Assembly: GCA_947570215.1 (NCBI GenBank)
Contig: CANOTO010000003.1
Span: 1-64,000 of the forward strand
Direction: 5' to 3'
DNA length: 64,000 nucleotides
DNA from: an uncultured Clostridia bacterium
GTDB lineage: Bacteria > Bacillota > Clostridia > Christensenellales > CAG-314
Made by a program: the position numbers and the translations under genes. The notes beneath the pieces are model-generated. The model saw only the letters and a program-made list of their open reading frames with translations, did no database searches and was not told the origin of the DNA. This document shows positions 35,859 to 43,984 of this stretch, piece by piece. Positions within the stretch are counted from its first letter, which is position 1; each line of letters opens with the position of its first letter.

Positions 35859-36485
35859 TTATTTTTTAACGGCGTTACGCACGTAAACGATGCTGTTCTT
35901 TGCTCCGGGAACAGCGCCTTTTACAAGAAGAACGCCTTTCTCTTTGTCGACTTTTACTACCGAGAGATTAAGTACCGTCACCTGTTCTACGCCGTAGTGA
36001 CCGGGAAGATTTTTGCCCGGCATAACGCGCGAAGGACTGCTTATAGGACCCATAGAACCGACTTCTCTGTGTACGGGACCCACGCCGTGGGTTTCCTTTA
36101 ATCTGTGTTGATTCCAACGCTTTATAACGCCGGTAAAGCCGTGTCCTTTGCTCGTTCCTGTGATATCGACGAAATCGCCCGCCTGGAAAGTATCGCATTC
36201 CACTTTCGCGCCCACTTCCAAGGAAGAACCTTCGAGCTTGAACTCATGAAGATGCTTGACCATAGCTCCGCTTGCCTTCAAATGCCCCTTTTCCGGCTTG
36301 TTGAGCTTTTTCTCCGCCACTTCTTCGAAGCCGAGTTGAATCGCTTCGTAGCCGTCGCGCTCGACCGTCTTCTTTTGCGTTACCGCGCAAGGACCCGCCT
36401 GAATGACGGTAACGGGAACCATAGTACCGTCGGCAAGGAACACCTGCGTCATTCCCAATTTTTTACCAATGATTGCTTTATTCAT
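35859..36485 (-). CDS. rplC: Ribosomal protein L3
   Basis: 208 residues. IIGKKLGMTQVFLADGTMVP and FTGVIKRWNQHRLKETHGVG are diagnostic. The long loop approaches the peptidyl transferase centre. GGAGGTGA lies 9 nt before the ATG. Confidence 0.98.
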   Translation of the reverse strand: MNKAIIGKKLGMTQVFLADGTMVPVTVIQAGPCAVTQKKTVERDGYEAIQLGFEEVAEKKLNKPEKGHLKASGAMVKHLHEFKLEGSSLEVGAKVECDTFQAGDFVDITGTSKGHGFTGVIKRWNQHRLKETHGVGPVHREVGSMGPISSPSRVMPGKNLPGHYGVEQVTVLNLSVVKVDKEKGVLLVKGAVPGAKNSIVYVRNAVKK

Positions 36486-36518
36486 AGATAAAGTTCACCT
36501 CCATATATATTCCGTTTA

Positions 36519-36827
36519 TTATAACTTAATTTTTACGTCGATACCTGCGGGCAAGTCCAACTTGGTAAGACTGTCGATAGTCTTGGCATTGGGACTGTAG
36601 ATGTCGATAAGACGCTTGTACGTGCGCAACTCGAACTGCTCGCGCGCGTCCTTATATTTGTGCGTGGCACGAAGTACGGTTACGATTTCCTTTTCCGTAG
36701 GAAGGGGAATTGGACCGGACACCTTGCTGCCCATTTTTTCGGCGGCGTCTACAATCTTGGAACAAGCCAGATCCACCAGGTTGTGGTCGTAAGATTTAAG
36801 TTTGATTCTGATTCTTTGATTTGCCAT
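36519..36827 (-). CDS. rpsJ: Ribosomal protein S10
   Basis: 102 residues. [20 protein letters not shown] and [20 protein letters not shown] are standard. S10 is also NusE in antitermination complexes. It is the first gene of the 16-kb run down to rplQ, in which I saw no internal terminator. Confidence 0.98.
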   Translation of the reverse strand: MANQRIRIKLKSYDHNLVDLACSKIVDAAEKMGSKVSGPIPLPTEKEIVTVLRATHKYKDAREQFELRTYKRLIDIYSPNAKTIDSLTKLDLPAGIDVKIKL

Positions 36828-37078
36828 ACTGTTACTCCTTTTTACGTTTTATTCACCGAACCGATTGTGCCGACAACACTTCCGTGTGTTTCACGCTGCG
36901 ACTTTTAATAAAGCAAATATAAATTTGCTTTCATAATATCCGCGCCAGTATGATTCCGCATCACTTAACGCTTATACCGCTTAAAAGTTGTTCGGTCGCA
37001 ATCCTCTCGGGATTGCTGGGTCGGCAGCAAGTTTTCTGTTTTCTCAGTAACCTTGCGCGTCAGCCCCTATTACGCAGC
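36828..37078 (-). ncRNA. S10-operon leader RNA (putative)
   Basis: About 250 nt lie between the promoter and rpsJ and contain no ORF. On the transcript several hairpins can be drawn: GCGT/ACGC, GCAATCC/GGATTGC around a 5-nt loop, AAAGCAAAT/ATTTGCTTT followed by a short U-rich stretch, and AACAC/GTGTT. The length and structure fit an autoregulated ribosomal leader. I could not match it to a known L4-binding or other family. Confidence 0.45.
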
Positions 37079-37084
37079 TTAATT

Positions 37085-37113
37085 AGTTTAACACAGCAGT
37101 CAACCCGTGTCAA
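37085..37113 (-). promoter_or_regulatory. Promoter of the S10-spc-alpha cluster
   Basis: Minus-strand -35 TTGACA (37113-37108), 17-bp spacer, -10 TAAACT (37090-37085). Transcription would start near 37078. Confidence 0.65.
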
Positions 37114-37287
37114 ACAAATTTAATAAAGAAAAAATAAAATTTTAATATTTTTTTATCTCTTTTGATCAAGAAGATTTGCTTTGCGGCATAAACTATCGGA
37201 TACGCCCGACTTTGCCGCAAAAAGGTTATGGCAACCGCTTACGCAAACAACCGCGCGCAAGCCGAAACATACGGGCGACAACCACGC

Positions 37288-37318
37288 AAAACGCGGAATC
37301 CGTACGATTCCGCGTTTT
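37288..37318 (-). terminator. Terminator of the opp operon
   Basis: A 13-bp perfect stem (AAAACGCGGAATC / GATTCCGCGTTTT, loop CGTAC) lies 14 nt after the last gene. U-runs of four to five are present on both strands, so it may work in both directions. Bases 37114-37287 are otherwise featureless. Confidence 0.75.
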
Positions 37319-37331
37319 TATAAAATTACGT

Positions 37332-37721
37332 CTATATTTTATAATAAACTATCAAAAAGACAATCGCCACAAATAAAAAAGCCGACCCTACGATAATAAA
37401 ATGAATAAAGGTGCGCTTCTTTTCCTTTTGCGCTTGACGGTAATCGTAAAACGTGCGGTACTTTACTTTGGTCAAATCCTTTCGGAACAATTCGAATAAT
37501 TTTCTCACGCCGAAGGCCAGCATATCGAAAGTTCCGCCGTTTGTCGCAAGAACAAGAAGTCCGAAGCAAAACATAAGCGCGCCCGGAACGGTAAAGGCGT
37601 CGCATAAATCGCGAATAAGCGCTTTACCTGTCTTTACAAACGAACCGCGGCTTGCCAAAATCACCATTACCACCGTACAGCATATCAAAACGGGAATAAG
37701 ATACTTTAATACTTTTTTCAT
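37332..37721 (-). CDS. Small membrane protein at the end of the opp operon (DUF3899-like)
   Basis: 129 residues with three hydrophobic segments (about residues 5-24, 43-62 and 106-127) and a charged cytoplasmic stretch between the second and third (KDLTKVKYRTFYDYRQAQK). It resembles the small DUF3899-type proteins of Firmicutes, but I cannot confirm the family. Its ATG overlaps the oppF stop by one base (TAATG), so it is translationally coupled to the transporter and may be an accessory subunit. Confidence 0.65.
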   Translation of the reverse strand: MKKVLKYLIPVLICCTVVMVILASRGSFVKTGKALIRDLCDAFTVPGALMFCFGLLVLATNGGTFDMLAFGVRKLFELFRKDLTKVKYRTFYDYRQAQKEKKRTFIHFIIVGSAFLFVAIVFLIVYYKI

Positions 37722-39100
37722 TACCGTTTGCGCTTTTCCGTAGATGTTTTAGCGTCGCCTTTTTTCGTTTTGGCGGCAGACTTCTTGGCGGTCTTTTTGC
37801 CGTCAGTTTTTTCGACGGACTTCGAAACCGCTTCCGCCTTGGCTTCTGCCGCGTCAAGCTCGACGATTTCCTGCTTATAACGTTCAAATTCAACGTCGTT
37901 ACAATAAATAAAGTGACCGGGCGCGACTTCCTGCATGTAGGGCTGCTGTTCGGAATAATCGTGCGCCGCAAGAGGATTGTACGTTATACGCTTACGCTGC
38001 TTCTCAAATTGCGGATCGGGCAAGGGGATTGCCGACAACAGCGATTTGGTATAGGGGTGCAACGGATGCCTGAATAGCTCGTCGCTGGTGGTAAGCTCGA
38101 CAATTTTACCGAAATACATTACCGCAATACGGTCGGAAAAGTACTTGACGACGGACAAATCGTGAGCAATAAACAAAATCGTCAGCCCCAAACGCTCGCG
38201 CAAATCGTTTAGCAAATTTATTACCTGCGCCTGAATAGATACGTCCAACGCCGAAATAGGTTCGTCCGCAATAATCAGGTCAGGATTCAAAACGATAGCT
38301 CTGGCAATACCTATGCGCTGACGCTGTCCGCCCGAAAACTCGTGCGGATATCTGCCCGCGTGTTCGGGAACGAGACCGACCAAGTCCAACACCTTGTATA
38401 CTTGCTCGTCTATGTACTTTTTGTCGCGAATGCCGCGTATAATCAAACCTTCCGCAATTATCTCACGAACCGTCATACGCGGATTCAACGACGCAATCGG
38501 GTCTTGGAAAATCATCTGCATCTTGTTCATAATCCTGTCTTTCGACGCAAGACGCAATTCCCGTTTCATCTCCGCTTGCAGCGATTTTTGCTCTTCTTCC
38601 GTGCCCGCGGCAGCAATCATCGGCTCATACTTGCCGCGAACCGCTTTCATTTGCTGCTCGGCGTACAGCCTGTTACAATTCTTGTGGTCGTACTTTGCAG
38701 ATTTTATTTCCGCGGTTTGAGCCGCTATAAACGCGTTCAATTCGTCGTTTATTTTGGCAATTTTTTCATCGCGCTCGGGCGTTTTCGGCTGAGCGTTCAG
38801 CTCCTTGATTTCGGCGTTAGCCTTATCCTTGGCGGACTTGATCGCTTCCTTGTAAGTATTTATACCGGCGCAGATACGCTGACCTTCAAAATATACCGAA
38901 CCGCCTGTAATATCGTACAAACGTATTATCGAACGTCCCGTAGTGGTTTTGCCGCAGCCGCTTTCGCCGACAAGACCGAAAACCTCGCCCTTGTGAATAT
39001 CGAAGTTAACGTCATTAACGGCTTTAAGCTGCTTGCTTCCCATCTTAAAAAACTGTTCCAAATGCTGAACTGACAGCAATACCTCTCTTTCTTCAGACAT
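37721..39100 (-). CDS. oppF: Oligopeptide ABC transporter ATPase OppF, with insertion and basic tail
   Basis: 459 residues against the usual 310-330. Walker A GESGCGKT lies at residues 45-52. About 110 residues of charged coiled-coil-like sequence are inserted at about 78-190, before the Q-loop [15 protein letters not shown]. The signature SGGQRQR and Walker B LIIADEP follow, then the oligopeptide C-terminal domain. The final 35 residues are Lys/Ala/Thr-rich. It should pair with OppD to power peptide import at the cytoplasmic face of the membrane. A perfect AAGGAGGTGA precedes the ATG. The insertion makes it unlike typical OppF but leaves all catalytic motifs intact. Confidence 0.88.
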   Translation of the reverse strand: MSEEREVLLSVQHLEQFFKMGSKQLKAVNDVNFDIHKGEVFGLVGESGCGKTTTGRSIIRLYDITGGSVYFEGQRICAGINTYKEAIKSAKDKANAEIKELNAQPKTPERDEKIAKINDELNAFIAAQTAEIKSAKYDHKNCNRLYAEQQMKAVRGKYEPMIAAAGTEEEQKSLQAEMKRELRLASKDRIMNKMQMIFQDPIASLNPRMTVREIIAEGLIIRGIRDKKYIDEQVYKVLDLVGLVPEHAGRYPHEFSGGQRQRIGIARAIVLNPDLIIADEPISALDVSIQAQVINLLNDLRERLGLTILFIAHDLSVVKYFSDRIAVMYFGKIVELTTSDELFRHPLHPYTKSLLSAIPLPDPQFEKQRKRITYNPLAAHDYSEQQPYMQEVAPGHFIYCNDVEFERYKQEIVELDAAEAKAEAVSKSVEKTDGKKTAKKSAAKTKKGDAKTSTEKRKR

Positions 39101-39101
39101 A

Positions 39102-41321
39102 TTACTTCACCTCCTTGGACATTCTCGCTATACGATCCGTAACAATCTTGGGCGGATTCACCTTGGGAGCATTTGGGTGCAGCAGCCACGTTGCCGCAAA
39201 GTGAGTTTCCGACACTTGGAACATCGGCGGCTCCTGCTCGAAATCGATTTGCATTGCGTATTTGTTACGCGCAGCAAACGCGTCGCCCTTAGGCGGAAAA
39301 ATCATATTGGGCGGAGTGCCCGGTATAGCTTCCAACTTCTCCTTGGTATCGAGATCGGGCATAGACGACAGCAACGCCCAAGTATACGGGTGACGCGGGT
39401 CATAAAAGACGTCTTCCGCAGTACCGTACTCCACTATCTTACCCGCGTACATGACGGCGATTCTGTCCGCCATGTTGGCTACAACGCCTAAGTCGTGCGT
39501 AATAAATATTACAGACAAATTACGCTCCGCCTTGATACGGTTAATAAGCTCCAATATCTGCGATTGAATGGTAACGTCCAACGCCGTCGTCGGTTCGTCG
39601 CATATCAAAATATCCGGATTGGCAGCCAACGCGATAGCTATAACGATACGTTGGCGCATACCGCCGGAGAACTCGAACGGATACTGATTAAAGCGAATTG
39701 CGGGTTCGGGAATACCGACTTCTTCTAACAGTTTTAGCGCCTTAGCCTTTGCCATTTTTTTCGTCAAACGGTACACCACTGCCGAAGCCTGTTCTTTTAG
39801 ATAGTCGATAAGAGCAACCATTTCCGCTTGACCGTCGAACTTGTCCGCGTTTTCTATCGCGGCGCGGTAGGTTGCGCGCAAATTATGCAATACACTGCGG
39901 ATATTCTTCTTGGCGAGTTCCAAATCCACAAGCGCCGCGGGAACAACCTTCCAATCAGGCTGCTTGCCCTTGGAAACCAATGCGTCGTACTTGGATTGCT
40001 GACGGTTAAACCGCGCTTGCTCCTTGGGATTGTTTTTTACGCCGGCAAAGTATTTGTTTAACGCTTCCTTAATACTGGAATGGAACGTGTATTCCACCGA
40101 GTTTTTACTTACGCGCAAATGATCTATTGCGTTCTTAACCGCAGCGGACAGTTCCTTAGCCAGCGCGTAAGACTGCTTTTTATCCAACGTTTCGCCGCGA
40201 AAAAACTCCAATGCTTCTTCCGTCTTAGGCAGTAATTCCTGCTTAACGGCAACCTTATTACGGTGATTGATTTCCAATGAGCGAGCGCCGTTATCGATAA
40301 ATTCCAGCATAAACTCGTCGTCCAAATATCGACGCGTCATCTCCGTCAGCTCGTCTATCGGCATATCGTCAAGATTTGCCTGCGGATTACGCATCATATA
40401 ATAACCTAACGTAAAGTAGTTGGGCTTGGGTCTTTGAGTAGACGCATCCAAAACTTCCGCTATTTCGGTAAGCGCAGACAAAGTTTCTTCGTCAAAGGGA
40501 CGAACATGACTACGGTTCTTGATAAAAATATTCAAAACGAAGTCGCCGATTTTAACAAAGAAATCTCTTACAGGATTGTTATTGCTGAGCTTAGACTCCA
40601 AAACGTTCAACGCGTTTTGCAAATGCTCGTCTCCGCGAACGACAATATCGGGGTGATACGTATATTCGATACGGCTAATTACCGATTTTATAATCTTTTT
40701 GCTGTCAACAGGCTGATTTTTGGACGCCAAAAACAAAACGTTTTCGATGTCGAGCTTTAATTCGATTGCCGCGCGGTAAATTTCGTTATACGCGCTTTCC
40801 AACTTGGTGCTTGCAATACAAAAACTGTCGAACGTTTTGCACTTTTGATTGTTTTGCTCGATTTTTTCCGCATTACCTTCGTCAATCGTATCCATAACGG
40901 CGTTAAGCAATTTTAGCTTACCGTTAAAATTCTTACGCGCGTTTTTACGTGTGGCCGAGCTTTTTAACAGCATAGCTTCGGTAAGCTGTTTACCCACTTT
41001 CATTATGGGGTTAAGGCTGGACATGGGGTCTTGGAAAATCATTGCGATTTTGTCCCCGCGGATTTTGTGAAATTCTTCTTCGGAAATCTTCAATAAATCC
41101 TGTCCGTCGTAAATAATTTCTCCGCCTTCGACGATAGAATTGCCCGCAAGAATGCCGATAATGGCGCGGTTGGTAACGGACTTGCCGCTGCCCGATTCGC
41201 CCACTATCGCAAGCGTTTCGCCCTTGTACAAGTCGAAACTGATATTGCGCACTGCTTGCACCTTGCCGCCGTCGGTTCGAAAGGATATAACTAAATCTTT
41301 TACTTCTAATTTCTTTTCCAT
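39102..41321 (-). CDS. oppD: Oligopeptide ABC transporter ATPase OppD with 400-residue insertion
   Basis: 739 residues, twice the usual 330-350. Walker A GESGSGKS is at residues 41-48 and the Q-loop [17 protein letters not shown] near 94-110. A largely helical, charged insertion fills about residues 120-522. The normal sequence resumes at [14 protein letters not shown], then SGGMRQR near 552, Walker B ILICDEP near 570 and the H-loop FITHDLG. The C-terminal domain lacks the cysteines that bind Fe-S in many OppD. The insertion sits in the helical subdomain that contacts the permeases. The frame is continuous and all motifs are intact, so it is not a degraded gene. Confidence 0.9.
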   Translation of the reverse strand: MEKKLEVKDLVISFRTDGGKVQAVRNISFDLYKGETLAIVGESGSGKSVTNRAIIGILAGNSIVEGGEIIYDGQDLLKISEEEFHKIRGDKIAMIFQDPMSSLNPIMKVGKQLTEAMLLKSSATRKNARKNFNGKLKLLNAVMDTIDEGNAEKIEQNNQKCKTFDSFCIASTKLESAYNEIYRAAIELKLDIENVLFLASKNQPVDSKKIIKSVISRIEYTYHPDIVVRGDEHLQNALNVLESKLSNNNPVRDFFVKIGDFVLNIFIKNRSHVRPFDEETLSALTEIAEVLDASTQRPKPNYFTLGYYMMRNPQANLDDMPIDELTEMTRRYLDDEFMLEFIDNGARSLEINHRNKVAVKQELLPKTEEALEFFRGETLDKKQSYALAKELSAAVKNAIDHLRVSKNSVEYTFHSSIKEALNKYFAGVKNNPKEQARFNRQQSKYDALVSKGKQPDWKVVPAALVDLELAKKNIRSVLHNLRATYRAAIENADKFDGQAEMVALIDYLKEQASAVVYRLTKKMAKAKALKLLEEVGIPEPAIRFNQYPFEFSGGMRQRIVIAIALAANPDILICDEPTTALDVTIQSQILELINRIKAERNLSVIFITHDLGVVANMADRIAVMYAGKIVEYGTAEDVFYDPRHPYTWALLSSMPDLDTKEKLEAIPGTPPNMIFPPKGDAFAARNKYAMQIDFEQEPPMFQVSETHFAATWLLHPNAPKVNPPKIVTDRIARMSKEVK

Positions 41322-41325
41322 TATC

Positions 41326-42891
41326 CTATCCCTCGCTTCCCCTTAAACTCGGATTAAACGCGTCGCGTAAACCGTTGCCGAACAGGTTGAAACTTATCAT
41401 CAATAATGAGATAATCAATGCGGGCGCTATCATTAAGTGTGGATAATTAGTCCAAATGGCGCTTGCGTCCGACAACAACGTACCGAGAGAAGTACCGTTT
41501 GCGCCGCCCAATTTCACAATTCCCAAATAACTGAGCATCGACTCCGAAAAGACTACGCTCGGAATAACCAATACGGAACTGGTAATAATCGTACCCAACG
41601 CGTTGGGGAAAATGTGCTTGAACATTATACGGAAATTCTTTGCCCCCAAAGTACGCGCCGCCAAGACGTATTCTTGATTTTTGAAACGGTAAAACTGCGT
41701 ACGCACGCGTGACGCCGTGCCTATCCAGCCCGTCAACACAAATGCGAACAGCAGCGACGGAATAGGTCCGACCTTGCTTGCCAAGTGCATCTGGAACAGC
41801 GTAGCCACTACTATAAACGGAACGCCGGACAGAATATCCGATACTCTTTCCAACATCAAATCGGTCATACCGCCGAAATAACCTTCGATTGCTCCGTAAA
41901 TAGTGCCTATAAGAAGGTTAATAAAAGAAACCGCAATAGCCACCAATAAGCTCAATCTTATACCGCCGGCAAGCCGCAACGACATATCGTATCCCTGCGA
42001 GTCGGTACCGAATATGTATTCCGGTTCGAATCCGTTTTGCATTATATAGTAATTGTAATACAATACTCTTACTTTCTTTTCGGGACTGGTTGTAGACGAG
42101 CCGCCGACGTTTACAAAATAACGAACGTTACCGTCGTCGTCGCGCAAATAGTTATCTTCCAACTCCAACTTGTTAGCAATCGTAATCGCCACGTCTTCGC
42201 CCGTTTTGGTAGAAATAGGCGTTATCTTGGAGTCCATCTTATACCAATAATTGGCGTTTTCGGAATCCGCGCAATATCCGTTGGCGGTATCTATTGCGGG
42301 ATAAATAACCTTGAGTCCGTTCTTTTCTTCCCACGCGATAATCTCGTCGTAACGTTCGGCAGGTATTTGCATATATATAAAGCCCTTAGCCAAATACGAT
42401 TCGATGCCGATAACGCGTTGAGTTTTATTTATAAACTTATATTCTTCCTTAATACGCAGAACAACGTTGTACTTGCTGTTTGCTCCGTCCTGCCAAGTAG
42501 CCCCATTACCATCGGAGTCCTCCGCGCCTACGCCCAATCCAAGGTAGTACATGTACGTCTTTTCGTCTACGTCCTGAGTTACTTCGGCGTTGGCAATACC
42601 TATCTTAGAAAGCGCAAGGTTACGCGGTCCCAACTTGGCGTAATACGGATCCAAGAAAGATTCGCCGAACCTAAATGTGAAAAGCGGCGTTAATATGGCA
42701 TAAAGCACAATACATAATATAATGACTGCGGCTACTACCGAAGCCTTGTTTTTACAAAAACGGTTGAAAGCGTCGCGGAAATATCCGACGGGCTTAGTGT
42801 CGAACTTAACATCGTGGTTAACTTCCGACTGCGCAAGCTGAAATTTTTCGACCGGAATCGATTCGTACTGTTCGAATTGTTTTTTATCCAT
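41326..42891 (-). CDS. oppC: Oligopeptide ABC transporter permease OppC with large extracellular insertion
   Basis: 521 residues against the usual 290-320. A cytoplasmic N-terminus of about 50 residues leads to TM1 (ASVVAAVIILCIVLYAILTP). An insertion of about 185 residues follows on the outer side (about residues 80-265). The normal permease resumes at YIFGTDSQGYDMSLRLAGG with five further TM segments and the EAA loop (YVLAARTLGAKNFRIMFKHI). The insertion would face the substrate-binding protein, which is enlarged as well. GGGGGAAAG precedes the ATG. It lies directly between oppB and oppD. Confidence 0.88.
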   Translation of the reverse strand: MDKKQFEQYESIPVEKFQLAQSEVNHDVKFDTKPVGYFRDAFNRFCKNKASVVAAVIILCIVLYAILTPLFTFRFGESFLDPYYAKLGPRNLALSKIGIANAEVTQDVDEKTYMYYLGLGVGAEDSDGNGATWQDGANSKYNVVLRIKEEYKFINKTQRVIGIESYLAKGFIYMQIPAERYDEIIAWEEKNGLKVIYPAIDTANGYCADSENANYWYKMDSKITPISTKTGEDVAITIANKLELEDNYLRDDDGNVRYFVNVGGSSTTSPEKKVRVLYYNYYIMQNGFEPEYIFGTDSQGYDMSLRLAGGIRLSLLVAIAVSFINLLIGTIYGAIEGYFGGMTDLMLERVSDILSGVPFIVVATLFQMHLASKVGPIPSLLFAFVLTGWIGTASRVRTQFYRFKNQEYVLAARTLGAKNFRIMFKHIFPNALGTIITSSVLVIPSVVFSESMLSYLGIVKLGGANGTSLGTLLSDASAIWTNYPHLMIAPALIISLLMISFNLFGNGLRDAFNPSLRGSEG

Positions 42892-42892
42892 A

Positions 42893-43852
42893 CTATCTTT
42901 CCCCCATCCGTATACGCGGATCGATAAATCCGTAACTGATATCCACCACTATACCTGCCAACAACCCTATAAACGTATAGAATAAGCCGTCCATCATAAA
43001 CACGTCGTAGTCCAAAGTATTGATAGACTGGATATACAATTGACCAACGCCGGGAATAGAGAATATCTGCTCGATAATCATCGAACCGCCCAAGATACCG
43101 ATGAATTCACCTATTATCATAGGTAAAATGGGCACCATGGCGTTTTTCATTGCATGGCGTACGGTGGCCTGTCCGCGGGTTAAACCCTTGGCACGGGCAA
43201 GAAGCATATACTCGCTCGTTAACGTTTCCGTAAGCTCGGCGCGGGTGAACCTTGCCAACCCGGCAACCGTGCCGAACGACAACGCCAAAATAGGCGGTAT
43301 CATACTGTAAAACATTTTGGCGGTAAAATACGAACCTCCCGCGTCAGCAACGCTGTACACTTTTAACGGGAACCAGCCAAGCTTGAAATAAAACAAGTAC
43401 TGCACCAAAAATGCGTAAACGTAGCTGGGAACGGATACGAACAACATTATACCCGTAGAAATTATGTGGTCGGGCCATTTATTCTTTTTAACCGCAGCCA
43501 AAATACCCAAACCTAAACCTATTGGAATAGATAAAATCAAAGAATATAAGTTAACCAAAACGGTAGGAAGCAACCTATCCGCAATAACGTTCCAAGCAGG
43601 CGCAAGATAATCGATGTTCCACGACGTACCGAAATCCCACTTGGTAAAAATGTTCTTCAAATAAATGCCCCACTGCGTCAGTATAGGCTCATTGTATCCC
43701 AACGCTTCCCAACGCTGCAACGTTGCTTCTAATTGATCCGTACGTTGCGGCATTTCTCTCGGCAGCATACGTATCAATACAAAGCACATAAACATAATTA
43801 CGAACAGCGTCAACAAAAGCAGACCTATTCTTTTTAATATGTATTTGAACAT
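42893..43852 (-). CDS. oppB: Oligopeptide ABC transporter permease OppB
   Basis: 319 residues, normal for OppB. TM1 starts at MFKYILKRIGLLLLTLFVIM, and the EAA loop is YMLLARAKGLTRGQATVRHA. The start at 43852 has AAGGAAAG about 9 nt upstream. An in-frame ATG at 43858 and a longer frame to 43930 fit less well. It is the only subunit without a large insertion. It is separated from oppA by 132 nt containing a stem-loop. Confidence 0.92.
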   Translation of the reverse strand: MFKYILKRIGLLLLTLFVIMFMCFVLIRMLPREMPQRTDQLEATLQRWEALGYNEPILTQWGIYLKNIFTKWDFGTSWNIDYLAPAWNVIADRLLPTVLVNLYSLILSIPIGLGLGILAAVKKNKWPDHIISTGIMLFVSVPSYVYAFLVQYLFYFKLGWFPLKVYSVADAGGSYFTAKMFYSMIPPILALSFGTVAGLARFTRAELTETLTSEYMLLARAKGLTRGQATVRHAMKNAMVPILPMIIGEFIGILGGSMIIEQIFSIPGVGQLYIQSINTLDYDVFMMDGLFYTFIGLLAGIVVDISYGFIDPRIRMGER

Positions 43853-43930
43853 AACCATCTTTCCTTTTATTTTTCTTTGTCGCATACGTTTTGACAAAGC
43901 GTATCCGATAAAAAAATATTCTGCCAACAA

Positions 43931-43952
43931 GGCAACGGCATACGCCGTTGCC
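43931..43952 (-). terminator. Stem-loop between oppA and oppB
   Basis: A 9-bp GC-rich stem (GGCAACGGC / GCCGTTGCC, loop of 4), extended by an imperfect CAACA/TGTTG, lies 32 nt after the oppA stop. No U-run follows directly, so it probably acts as partial terminator or mRNA stabiliser that keeps OppA more abundant than the membrane subunits. Confidence 0.55.
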
Positions 43953-43984
43953 TGTTGACAGTCAATTTTCAGTTCACTTCGGAA

